Source: Fibrobacter sp. | Lineage (GTDB): Bacteria > Fibrobacterota > Fibrobacteria > Fibrobacterales > Fibrobacteraceae | NCBI GenBank assembly: GCA_017550445.1 | Contig: JAFZOV010000038.1 | Span: forward strand, 13,300 to 77,299 | DNA length: 64,000 nucleotides | Reading direction: 5' to 3' | Part shown: positions 35,990 to 43,888 of the stretch, piece after piece | Numbering within the stretch: the stretch's first letter is position 1 | How the letters are laid out: every line of letters starts with the position of its first letter | Made by a program: the position numbers and the translations under genes | Notes under the pieces: model-generated | What the model saw: only the letters and a program-made list of their open reading frames with translations | Told to the model about the DNA's origin: nothing | The model's database searches: none

Positions 35990-36544
35990 ATGGCTAAAAT
36001 CAAAAGCGCACCGAACCTTGTCTGGATGGACCTGGAAATGTCCGGGTTGGAACCGGAAAGGGACGTTATTCTTGAAATTGCAACGATTGTTACGGATGCA
36101 AATCTGAACATTTTGGCCGAAGGCCCCGTTTTGGCAATCCACCAGACCGAAAACGTGTTCGAGGGCATGGACGACTGGAACAAGCGACACCACACCCAAA
36201 GCGGATTGGTGGAACGCTGCCGCAAGTCGACACTCTCCATGGCTGACGCCGACAAGATGACCCTGGACTTTATCAAGCCCTTTACTATTGAACGCGGAAA
36301 CGTGCTGTGCGGCAACTCCATTACCCAGGACAGGCGCTTTCTGTACAAGTACATGCCGCAGATTACGGGATGGCTCAACTACAGGAACATCGACGTGAGT
36401 TCGATCAAGGAATTGACCTTCCGCTGGTACCCCACCCTGCCGGAATTCCAAAAGATGGAAAAGCACCAGGCTTTGGACGATATCCGCGAAAGCATTGCCG
36501 AACTACAGTACTACCGCAAGACGATTTTTAAGCAAAGTTTATAA
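35990..36544 (+). CDS. orn: Oligoribonuclease
   Basis: 184 residues, the usual Orn size. DEDD exonuclease motifs: VWMDLEMSGLEPERDVILEIA (Asp-x-Glu), MPQITGWLNYRNIDVSSIKEL (Asp) and HQALDDIRESIAEL (Exo III, HxxxDD). It degrades two- to five-nucleotide RNA to monomers at the end of RNA decay and of c-di-GMP breakdown. It is followed after 11 nt by a PBP-type gene and then lgt on the same strand, so a shared transcript is likely. Confidence 0.94.
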   Translation: MAKIKSAPNLVWMDLEMSGLEPERDVILEIATIVTDANLNILAEGPVLAIHQTENVFEGMDDWNKRHHTQSGLVERCRKSTLSMADADKMTLDFIKPFTIERGNVLCGNSITQDRRFLYKYMPQITGWLNYRNIDVSSIKELTFRWYPTLPEFQKMEKHQALDDIRESIAELQYYRKTIFKQSL

Positions 36545-36555
36545 GCACCTTTAAG

Positions 36556-37911
36556 ATGGACTATAATAACTATCTTCCGAAAAAAAGACTCCCCTACGCC
36601 GTTAGGATTCGCAACAGGATTATTGTTTTCTCCGTTTTCATGGGCCTATGCGCCCTGATAGGAACCTGCGTTTTTAGCGAAAAAGAACAGGCAAATCCGG
36701 CCGAAGAAGAAATCGCTGAAGAAACTACCGCAAGCACCACAGAACAAAACACCGACGAGCAAGCTTCGGCTAACGTGATTCGCGAAGACGTACTCTTTCC
36801 GAAGGCCGATTCCGAAGACCTGGTAAACACCCAGGCAACCGTTGCCGCCGCCGTAGTACCCGAAACGCCCTCCGAAGTTGACGTTATCGACAGCGCCCAC
36901 ATCAAGGCCCAAAAAGATGTGTTCCTGGCAGAAAAGATCGACAACCTGCTGCGCCGATTCCGCCCGGAATACGCAGTCATCTTGATGGTGGAACCCAAGA
37001 GCAACGAAATCATTGCCTGGGGCGAACGCCGCAACAACCACGTGCAAGAAAAGCCCGACTACTTCATCAAGAACACCTTCCCGGCAGCATCGCTTGCTAA
37101 GACCGTCACCATTTCGGCGGCCATGGAATCGAACCGCTACTCGCTCACCTCGCAAATTCCGATGATCGGTTCCAGCATTCACCTTTACAAGAGCCAGCTG
37201 CGCGTCAAGGAAGGCTACAAGGGTCCCTTTATCGAACTGCAAGACGCCTACGCCAGGTCCGCAAACCCGCCCATGGCTATTGTCGGCATGAACGTGGGTG
37301 CAGAACGTCTGCGGAGCGCCGCCAAGAAACTCGGCTACAATACCAACTTCCCGGGAGCACTCCCTCCGCGTTCCAACTATGCACCGCCCGATACCGGCTA
37401 CGGCCTTGCCGAAGTGAGCAGCGGCTTTACAGACGCAACAACACTGACGCCGCTCCTGGCCGCCGCACAGGTCCGCGCCATTCTCATGAAAAAGCCGCTG
37501 GAAATTCCCTGGGCATCTAACCTGGACGGTTATGCCCCCAAGAGCCGCATCGCACTTGAAGTCGGCAAGTTCAGCGACAACACCTACTACGGACTCCGCG
37601 AAGCGATGATCCGCACCGTAACTCACGGCACCGCCCGCAAGAACATTTCGACTCGCCACATGGCCCGCAAGAACTACGAAGCGTTAAACATCGGCGGAAA
37701 GACCGGATCCCTTGACGGCAAAGACCCTTATGGCCGCTATGAATGGTTCATGGGTTTTGCACAGTCCAAAGAAGACCCGAGCAAGGCCGTAGTGCTTGTG
37801 ATCATGCAGGTACACGACTTGCAAGGCATGCGCTCGCAGCCGGCAACCCAAGTCGCCGGAATGTTGTTTAACTACTGGGCGCACCAGAATTTACCCAAAA
37901 AAGGAAAGTAA
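36556..37911 (+). CDS. Monofunctional penicillin-binding protein (transpeptidase)
   Basis: 451 residues. An N-terminal membrane helix (about residues 22-40) precedes an acidic linker and a transpeptidase domain. The serine is in AASLAKTVTIS (SxxK); SxN is ARSANPPMAIVG; KTG is NIGGKTGSLDG. No glycosyltransferase domain is present and no PASTA or PBP-dimer module, so this is a short transpeptidase whose partner is unknown. It cross-links peptidoglycan in the periplasm. It is followed at once by lgt (start 2 nt after the stop). Confidence 0.88.
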   Translation: MDYNNYLPKKRLPYAVRIRNRIIVFSVFMGLCALIGTCVFSEKEQANPAEEEIAEETTASTTEQNTDEQASANVIREDVLFPKADSEDLVNTQATVAAAVVPETPSEVDVIDSAHIKAQKDVFLAEKIDNLLRRFRPEYAVILMVEPKSNEIIAWGERRNNHVQEKPDYFIKNTFPAASLAKTVTISAAMESNRYSLTSQIPMIGSSIHLYKSQLRVKEGYKGPFIELQDAYARSANPPMAIVGMNVGAERLRSAAKKLGYNTNFPGALPPRSNYAPPDTGYGLAEVSSGFTDATTLTPLLAAAQVRAILMKKPLEIPWASNLDGYAPKSRIALEVGKFSDNTYYGLREAMIRTVTHGTARKNISTRHMARKNYEALNIGGKTGSLDGKDPYGRYEWFMGFAQSKEDPSKAVVLVIMQVHDLQGMRSQPATQVAGMLFNYWAHQNLPKKGK

Positions 37912-37912
37912 C

Positions 37913-38809
37913 ATGGAACTCTCTTGGTGGAACCTGATTCCGACTTATTTTGACGGCACCGCTTTTACGCTGGGAAATTTCCCGGTGCGCTGGTACGGCA
38001 TCATGTACATTTTCGCCTTCGTCACAGGCTACCTCACGCTGATGCACGTGAACAAGAAAGAAAAGCTGGGCTACACCAAGGACCAGTTCGACAGCCTGTT
38101 CACCTGGATTATCGCGGGCATTATTCTGGGCGCACGCCTCGGCTACGTGTTCTTCTACAAGCCGGGTTACTACCTGGCAAACCCCACTGAAATCATTTTA
38201 CCCATGACCCACGACGCCCTGGGTTACCACTTTGCCGGAATCTCCGGCATGAGCTACCACGGCGGCATGATTCTCGGAACCATCTTTACCTACATCGGTC
38301 TCAAGCGCAACAAGATGAAGGTCTGGGAAGGACTGAACCTTTGCTTTATGCTGGCACCGCTCGCCTACACCTGGGGCCGCTGGGGCAACTTCATTAACGG
38401 CGAACTCTTTGGCGAAGTCACCACAAGCCCAATCGGCATGTATTTCCCACTCGCCCACGACAGTTCCCTTGCCGCGCCGATTCTGCACCACCCAAGCCAG
38501 CTTTACGAGATGCTCTTCGAAGGCGTTATCTTGTTCGCAGTCTTGTACAACTTAAGACGCATTCCCCTGCTGCGCGACAAGATGCCTTGCCTGTACCTGA
38601 TGGGTTACGGACTCTTTAGATTCTTCATTGAATTTTTCCGCAAACCCGATGCACACCTCGGCCGCGTAGACCTGTTCGGCATGAGCCGCGGACAGACGCT
38701 CTGCAGCGTCATGTTCCTCACCGGCCTCATTTGGCTGATTGTGTTAATATATTGTCAAAAGAAAAATCGTCATTGCGAGGAGAGCAACGACGAAGCAATC
38801 CATTCTTAA
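37913..38809 (+). CDS. lgt: Prolipoprotein diacylglyceryl transferase
   Basis: 298 residues, polytopic. The Lgt signature is GRWGNFINGELFGEVT, with HPSQLYEMLFEG and MSYHGGMILG motifs. It transfers diacylglycerol from phosphatidylglycerol to the lipobox Cys of prolipoproteins; several such lipoproteins are in this window. The last 13 or so residues (RHCEESNDEAIHS) are encoded by a dispersed repeat and are not part of the family core. A terminator follows the stop at once. Confidence 0.95.
   Translation: MELSWWNLIPTYFDGTAFTLGNFPVRWYGIMYIFAFVTGYLTLMHVNKKEKLGYTKDQFDSLFTWIIAGIILGARLGYVFFYKPGYYLANPTEIILPMTHDALGYHFAGISGMSYHGGMILGTIFTYIGLKRNKMKVWEGLNLCFMLAPLAYTWGRWGNFINGELFGEVTTSPIGMYFPLAHDSSLAAPILHHPSQLYEMLFEGVILFAVLYNLRRIPLLRDKMPCLYLMGYGLFRFFIEFFRKPDAHLGRVDLFGMSRGQTLCSVMFLTGLIWLIVLIYCQKKNRHCEESNDEAIHS
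38769..38803 (+). repeat. Dispersed CATTGCGAGGA...CGAAGCAATCC element inside the lgt 3' end
   Basis: The segment matches a widespread bacterial intergenic repeat (CATTGCGAGGAG...CGACGAAGCAATCC) that can form a stem. Here it is read as the final codons of lgt, extending the protein with a tail (HCEESNDEAI). Confidence 0.7.
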
Positions 38810-38812
38810 GAC

Positions 38813-38838
38813 AAAAGTCCCCGAACGGGGACTTTTTT
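38813..38838. terminator. Rho-independent terminator between lgt and pmbA
   Basis: AAAAGTCCCC, loop GAAC, GGGGACTTTTTT. It is symmetric and serves the convergent genes on both strands. Confidence 0.92.
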
Positions 38839-40165
38839 AACAGCTGACCGCAAGTTCACTGACGGCTAGCGCAGGTACCTTGACGCTAGAGAACGGATCA
38901 AGGTATTCGTTGCCCACACCGACAACATTCTGGATAATATCAAAGAAATTGCCGCTCAAGGTCACGCCATCGACCGGATGCTGGATGACACCGTTTTCAC
39001 ACCAGAATCCGTGAGCGCCAAGACTGAGTTCGCCCGAAACGGAGCTACAACCGGAACCGCCTTCGAGCCGCACCACCAAAAGGCACTTGGGGAACAGCTT
39101 CAGCAAATCGGCAGTAGCAAGCTCACCAGCAGGCACGTACATATTCCAGAAAGCCGTAGACATCTTGGAGCCAAAGCCACGAGCACCGTTGCCCGTTGTC
39201 TTGCAGCCGTCTTTTGCAGCAGTTTCCAAATTGTAGAGTGCCTCGTTAAAGATTCCGTTTTTCACCACATCGACTCTGCGAGTAAGGGAGCCTTCGGAAT
39301 CGAAATACATCTTGTGACTAAAGTTTTCACCCAGCGGATCACTCAGGAGCGAAAACTTGTCGGAGGCGATCTTGGTACCCAACTTTCCAGCAAGGCGCGA
39401 AGTCCCCTTCTGCATGGATTCGGCAATGAAAGGAGATGCATACATGCCCATGATCCTGCCCGAAACACGTTCCGAGAAGACTACGGGAATCTTGCCGCCT
39501 TCAATCTTTTTCGCACCGAAAAGTTCAGTCGCGTAGGTTGCCGCCATGGTGGCGATTTCGTCCATGGAAATCTCGGCCCAATCGCGACTGCTCTTGACAA
39601 AGTTGCCCAGCTTCGTGACGCCATCTCGTGCAGCCACAGCGCCCGCGCCCACCGACACGGAATTTCCCTTGTCAGTATAGAGAAGGCCAGTGTGGTTTGC
39701 CACAATAGAAAAATCGCTGTTCAGATCCGCACCCAAGTACGGAATATTCACGATTTCCTTGGAACGGGCAAACGTCTGCTTTTCAAGTTCAATGCAAAAA
39801 TCCTTGACATCCGCAAGAGTCAGCTTTTCAAGGTCCGGATTGTAATTGGGATTATCATCAGGAATTTTTGCAGCAGTCGGAAGAGTAATATCTACAGCCT
39901 CGGTCCACTGGGTATGGCAAAGCGCATCCTTAATCGTCTGCGCAATCGCTTCTTTGGTCAGGCGTTCCGTATGGGCATAACCCGGACGACCATCCTTAAT
40001 CACGCGAATGCCTAGCCCGACGGAATCCGAAATTTCAGTATTCTGCACCTGCCCCTGGAATACGGACAAGCCTTCGGAATGGGAATTAGATGCAATAATG
40101 TCGAACTGTTCAGCCTCGCCCTTGGCAAGGTCGCACATACAAGAAACGGCGTCAATAATATTCAT
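38837..40165 (-). CDS. pmbA: TldD/PmbA family metalloprotease, PmbA-like
   Basis: 442 residues from ATG 40163-40165. PmbA-type segments: DIIASNSHSEGLSVFQGQVQNTEI, SVGLGIRVIKDGRPGYAHTE, and C-terminal EGSGCSSVSGELSLGAHGFWCENG. PmbA (TldE) usually works with TldD, which carries the HExxxH zinc site; this PmbA-type subunit lacks that site and no tldD is in this window. In E. coli the pair degrades CcdA and matures microcin B17; other targets are unknown. Confidence 0.88.
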   Translation of the reverse strand: MNIIDAVSCMCDLAKGEAEQFDIIASNSHSEGLSVFQGQVQNTEISDSVGLGIRVIKDGRPGYAHTERLTKEAIAQTIKDALCHTQWTEAVDITLPTAAKIPDDNPNYNPDLEKLTLADVKDFCIELEKQTFARSKEIVNIPYLGADLNSDFSIVANHTGLLYTDKGNSVSVGAGAVAARDGVTKLGNFVKSSRDWAEISMDEIATMAATYATELFGAKKIEGGKIPVVFSERVSGRIMGMYASPFIAESMQKGTSRLAGKLGTKIASDKFSLLSDPLGENFSHKMYFDSEGSLTRRVDVVKNGIFNEALYNLETAAKDGCKTTGNGARGFGSKMSTAFWNMYVPAGELATADLLKLFPKCLLVVRLEGGSGCSSVSGELSLGAHGFWCENGVIQHPVDGVTLSGNFFDIIQNVVGVGNEYLDPFSSVKVPALAVSELAVSC

Positions 40166-40179
40166 TTTCAAAACTCTTT

Positions 40180-40222
40180 AGTTACCAGTCATTTCACATT
40201 ACACATTTCACACTACACACTT
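40180..40222. repeat. Degenerate TTTCACATTACACAT repeat spacer
   Basis: Words TTTCACATT, ACACATTTCACAC and TACACAC fill the spacer between pmbA and the HigA-like gene. It is one-armed, unlike the fold-back spacers elsewhere. Confidence 0.6.
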
Positions 40223-40447
40223 TTTAGCCTTGGAGGCAAGCATGCGCCAGTAGGCGGCGGGGCTACCTGTCACGGACTCCAGAGCTTCAGCGTGTTCGCG
40301 GGTCATTTCCTCAGTCCCCGCAATCAAGCCATCCAGCGTTTCCTTCGTTACTCCAAGGCGACGGGCAAATTCAGCCTTGTCCATCTTGAGCCATTCAATG
40401 CCTTCGAGAATCGCCTGTCCCGGCGTCGGTGTTCCATGTCTAGCCAT
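40208..40447 (-). CDS. HigA-like helix-turn-helix protein (orphan)
   Basis: 79 residues with an XRE-type HTH (KAEFARRLGVTKETLDGLIAG) followed by the C-terminal HigA-type region (GSPAAYWRMLASKAKK). HigA antitoxins normally pair with a HigB toxin next to them; no toxin-sized frame adjoins this one (pmbA and an SGNH protein flank it). It probably acts as a stand-alone repressor. Twelve nt separate it from the SGNH gene upstream. Confidence 0.75.
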   Translation of the reverse strand: MARHGTPTPGQAILEGIEWLKMDKAEFARRLGVTKETLDGLIAGTEEMTREHAEALESVTGSPAAYWRMLASKAKKCVV

Positions 40448-40458
40448 ATCAAAATTCC

Positions 40459-41943
40459 TTAAAAGTCAACCGTTTTCCAGCCTTCTGCCCCGAAGCGCAG
40501 GTCGCGTTCCACAAATTCCCAAATCAGCAGCTTTTTGCCTTTAAGCACACCGGCCTTGCGGGCCAGCTTTTCACGCACCAACGTAGAGGCACCACCATCG
40601 CTGACAATAGATGCCACCGGACGGTTCATGTTCTTTGCAAAATGAGCAATCCAGCCCGCATTCACCGGAGCATCCGTCTGGTAAATGCGGCTAAAGCTAT
40701 CGCCCAGAATCAAGATTCTTGCCTTGCGGAAATCATCCTTAAAGGGCGAAACCACGTGGCCAGTCACCTGCTGCGCCTTGAACACGCTGTGCTTATTGAG
40801 CCCACTCATTTCACCGATGTCGCCCATACGGTCTGCAAGGGAATCGCTCACCCCATAATTCACGGAGGCCTCGCCAATATCGATTACGCCCGACTCCACC
40901 ATGGAGTTCACCTTTTGGGCTATCACCGCGGCCGCAAGTTCCGCACCACGCGGAGTCCAGTGGGTATCATCATTCAGATAAAGGGCGCCGCTGCTAGAAT
41001 CATCTTTTTTGGCAGCAAGGAGCGGCGTGTAAAGATCCACCGTATTCAGCCCGAGCTTTGTCAGCGAATCAAGAATCGCCTTGCCATGCGAGGCAAGCGG
41101 CTTATCGCCCGAACCGCCCGTCAAACGTTCCGGATAAATGCTAGGCTTGCCAGGAGTCACAACCACAAGGAGTTCCACGCCTTTCGCCTTAAGCTGGTCA
41201 CGGAACTTAAGGATTGCCTGAATCGGGTTATCAAGCTTTGCACTGCGCACATCCAGCGGCGACGGCTGCACCAGGAATTCAACATCTTGCCTGTAAAACA
41301 GCCAACGACCTTCGCCCGAGCCCAGCACCACCTTTTCGCCCGGTTCGTTAAAAAGGTTCCACACGGCCAACTGATACTGGGGTCTAAACTTCAGCACCAG
41401 CACATTCTCGTCTTCCACCTTTTTTTCGAAGGCGCGCAGGTAGCGACTTGTCCACACACCGTAATACTTGACACCCCAGAAAGCGCGCCACAGCGAAAAA
41501 TGCCCGAATTCGGCCACAACCGCCTTAAGCGTGGAGTCCACCGACTTGAAGTTTTCGGGCTCATCTTCCAAGGTAGCAAGCAAGGTATCAGCTCGTTTCA
41601 GCAACTTGTAGTCAGCTTCGGCAGAGTCCAACTCCGCATAGCTGTTCACCGAAAGCACCACTGATTCCAAGTCAGAAAGAGCCCCGACCACCGGTTCCAG
41701 GGCTTCGCCCACCTCGCCACCACCCGCCATGGATTCACGGGCGGCAAACCACGTTTCATTAAGCTTGGTGGCAGCAGCAGACATCCTAGATTCGCGAACA
41801 AAGGGAGTATAGAGCACATCCTTGAAGATATCAAGGCTTACAAAACGTTTTTCACCACGAATATCCGCAAATGTCTGTGCCGAAAAAGGGAGCAGCAACA
41901 AAACCGCAAAAACAACAATAAAGGCTATATAAAGTTTTTTCAC
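40459..41943 (-). CDS. AlgJ/AlgX-like SGNH acetyltransferase
   Basis: 494 residues from a GTG start (41941-41943). A signal sequence (MKKLYIAFIVVFAVLLLLPFSA) leads to a periplasmic SGNH domain. The serine block is LILGDSFSRIYQT and the DxxHW block is LNDDTHWTPRGAELAAA, both as in AlgJ/AlgX acetyltransferases. It probably O-acetylates an exported polysaccharide. A partner MBOAT membrane protein (AlgI-like) is expected nearby but is not in this window. No ribosome binding site is obvious. Confidence 0.82.
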   Translation of the reverse strand: MKKLYIAFIVVFAVLLLLPFSAQTFADIRGEKRFVSLDIFKDVLYTPFVRESRMSAAATKLNETWFAARESMAGGGEVGEALEPVVGALSDLESVVLSVNSYAELDSAEADYKLLKRADTLLATLEDEPENFKSVDSTLKAVVAEFGHFSLWRAFWGVKYYGVWTSRYLRAFEKKVEDENVLVLKFRPQYQLAVWNLFNEPGEKVVLGSGEGRWLFYRQDVEFLVQPSPLDVRSAKLDNPIQAILKFRDQLKAKGVELLVVVTPGKPSIYPERLTGGSGDKPLASHGKAILDSLTKLGLNTVDLYTPLLAAKKDDSSSGALYLNDDTHWTPRGAELAAAVIAQKVNSMVESGVIDIGEASVNYGVSDSLADRMGDIGEMSGLNKHSVFKAQQVTGHVVSPFKDDFRKARILILGDSFSRIYQTDAPVNAGWIAHFAKNMNRPVASIVSDGGASTLVREKLARKAGVLKGKKLLIWEFVERDLRFGAEGWKTVDF

Positions 41944-41977
41944 ACAAGTAAAATAACAAATTCAACTTAAAACGAAG

Positions 41978-41997
41978 ATCCCCGCCTACGCGGGGAT
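41978..41997. repeat. ATCCCCGC/GCGGGGAT hairpin repeat
   Basis: An eight-pair stem with a CTAC loop between the tRNA and the SGNH gene. It resembles a common dispersed hairpin repeat and lacks a T-run, so it is not a clear terminator. Confidence 0.6.
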
Positions 41998-42009
41998 AAC
42001 ATAAAAAAA

Positions 42010-42082
42010 TACCCGGATCGCGATTCGAACGCGAGTCTGATCCTTAGGAGGGACCCGTTCTATCCAACTGAACTATCCAGGC
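42010..42082 (-). tRNA. tRNA-Arg (anticodon CCT)
   Basis: On the minus strand the sequence folds as a cloverleaf: acceptor GCCTGGA/TCCGGGT, D-arm with AGTTGGATAGAA, anticodon stem GGTCC/GGATC with loop CTCCTAA giving anticodon CCT (reads AGG), and T-arm TCGCG-TTCGAAT-CGCGA. CCA is not encoded. The gene lies just upstream of the eCIS island on the opposite strand. Confidence 0.93.
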
Positions 42083-42551
42083 ATTTATGATGGGCCAAAA
42101 TTAAATAAAAAAAAGATAGCTGTCAACCGCCCAAAAACGCCTTTAAATGCAAAATTAGGCCATTTTTTTCAAAAATTCATTGAAAAGGCCGGTTCTCACG
42201 GCGCAATCACACCAATTGCATACAAAATAACACTATATAATACAAAGTAATGCATATAAACTAAAGCAATTAAACACAAATTAATAAATTATATTTAAGT
42301 ACTCACAAGTCAAAGTAAACAAAAATTTACTCACATATAATAAAGAAAATTTCTCCCCATTCAGTATTTCAAAAACAAGATACGTAACTACATGTCATAT
42401 ACAATTTTAAACAACATAAAGAAATTAATTCATTCACAAAATTTTAGTTTATTTCACTATTTGCAAATAAAGTATTACACTTAAAGTAAACAATTTAAAT
42501 CATTAATTTGTCACAAATTAGTTAGATTTCCGTCAACAAACGAGAAGGTTA
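42083..42551. other. AT-rich upstream region of the eCIS cluster
   Basis: 469 nt with no gene, very AT-rich compared with its neighbours. TATAAT occurs at 42336-42341 without a good -35. The word AAAGTAAAC appears at 42312-42320 and 42483-42491, and again at 63050-63058 at the far end of the island. The ribosome binding site of the first eCIS gene (GAGAAGGTT) ends it. It probably holds the eCIS promoter and could be target to AT-binding silencers. Confidence 0.5.
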
Positions 42552-43130
42552 ATGATAAACGCGTCCCTACATTTTTTGGCAACACAACTAAATCAGTATT
42601 TATGCAGAAAAAACTCCACACAAGAAAATTTGGTCGTTGTATCAAAGATTATGGACAACGATGGACGCGAACCAGAGCATGCAACAAATAAGCTGGTCCT
42701 ATTTTTAGTCAACGTCGAAAAAGATTATATGACGAGCACCAATTCAAAACCGGACTACGATGGATTTCGAAACATAGTACATTCGAAGCCCATCTTTCTG
42801 AATCTACATGTAGTTCTTGCAGCTAATTTTAAGGCTAGCCATTACGAAGAATCCCTAAGATACCTCTCTAAAGCAGTCGGTTTCTTTCAGGACCACAGCG
42901 TTTTCGATCGTACCTCTTTTCCTGATCTCGCCACGGGTCTAGAAAAGCTAATCATCGATATCGAAAACCTGAATTTTCAGGAAATGAGCAATTTATGGAG
43001 TCTCGTCGGATGCAAATACGTGCCATCAGTCTTGTACAAGGTACGTACCGTCGCACTCGGCAGTGGCTACTCTTATTACCGCCCGTACGTCATCCATGTT
43101 CCAGAAGGCGCCGCCTTGGGAGCCTTCTAA
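42552..43130 (+). CDS. DUF4255 protein (Pvc16-like tube cap/terminator)
   Basis: 192 residues, start ATG after GAGAAGGTTA. The DUF4255 pattern appears: MINASLHFLATQLNQYL, KLVLFLVNVEKDYM, PIFLNLHVVLAANF and LSKAVGFFQDHSVFD. In Afp/PVC the equivalent (Afp16/Pvc16) caps the tube and terminates sheath growth. Unlike PVC, where it is last, here it is the first gene. It overlaps the next gene at TAATG. Confidence 0.88.
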   Translation: MINASLHFLATQLNQYLCRKNSTQENLVVVSKIMDNDGREPEHATNKLVLFLVNVEKDYMTSTNSKPDYDGFRNIVHSKPIFLNLHVVLAANFKASHYEESLRYLSKAVGFFQDHSVFDRTSFPDLATGLEKLIIDIENLNFQEMSNLWSLVGCKYVPSVLYKVRTVALGSGYSYYRPYVIHVPEGAALGAF

Positions 43131-43864
43131 TGAATTACAGGGGCTGGGCAAATATTCTCGTACACCACGAGTACTTCGGTGGCAAATGCAGCTATTTCAG
43201 GTTTCTGCCAGACAACGCATCTAAAGAAATCATGAAGCGTGAAGGATTCCTAATGAACGAAACCTCAGAGGGATTCTGCCTAATCGCGCAAGATACAGCA
43301 TTTGACGAAGATATAAGCCTCGTCTTTTGGGCGACCCCGACGCGGCAAGACATTTGGAGCGCCACATTGTTCAGCGACATTCCCAAAGAAAGCATTCCAT
43401 TTGCAAAGGCTAAGGGAGATTCGTTGCAATGGGAAACCATCGATAAAGATTCTATTCCCAAAGAAATGCAACTTCCTACTCCGATGTTCGGAATAGAAAT
43501 CAGCAGATCAAGCGACACTCCTGATTCAAAAATCACCTTGTCTTTAAGCACAAAAAAAATGAAATGGCGTTACAACATTTCGGGGCTTTCCGAATTCAAC
43601 GAGCCAGAAATAACAGGAATCAAAAACTACAAAGAAAGCGCCCATTTCGACGTTTTTACGGATGCTTCCGGGAATACAGTTTTCACATCGGCGCAAGAAA
43701 TTCCACTGAGTTTCGGCGCCGCGCCGCGCTTTCAGCTACGCGAAAAGAACTCGACCAAGGCGATTGTCAAATTTCTTCCCAATATGGACGCAAGATCAAT
43801 TGCCTCGGCCATTCTTGAGGGCGGCAAGCAAGAAATAATCGCAGAGACTTTTATTAACACATAA
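43130..43864 (+). CDS. Hypothetical eCIS-linked protein
   Basis: 244 residues from the ATG of a TAATG overlap with the preceding stop (43128-43132); the open frame extends further upstream but that part overlaps the DUF4255 gene. No signal peptide or membrane span. It begins MNYRGWANILVHHEYFGGKCSY and has beta-rich stretches; I recognise no family. Its place between cap and sheath genes and its translational coupling suggest a structural or assembly part of the particle. Confidence 0.7.
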   Translation: MNYRGWANILVHHEYFGGKCSYFRFLPDNASKEIMKREGFLMNETSEGFCLIAQDTAFDEDISLVFWATPTRQDIWSATLFSDIPKESIPFAKAKGDSLQWETIDKDSIPKEMQLPTPMFGIEISRSSDTPDSKITLSLSTKKMKWRYNISGLSEFNEPEITGIKNYKESAHFDVFTDASGNTVFTSAQEIPLSFGAAPRFQLREKNSTKAIVKFLPNMDARSIASAILEGGKQEIIAETFINT

Positions 43865-43888
43865 ACCCCATAGGAGAAAAAGGAAACA

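Noticed and set aside
40208..40447. A complete HigBA toxin-antitoxin pair
   Set aside because: No toxin-sized frame adjoins the HigA-like gene on either side.
42010..42082. tRNA-Arg as the integration site of the eCIS island
   Set aside because: The island lies on the 5' side of the tRNA, while integrases use the 3' end. I see no direct repeat of the tRNA 3' end near 63.0-63.8 kb and no integrase gene.
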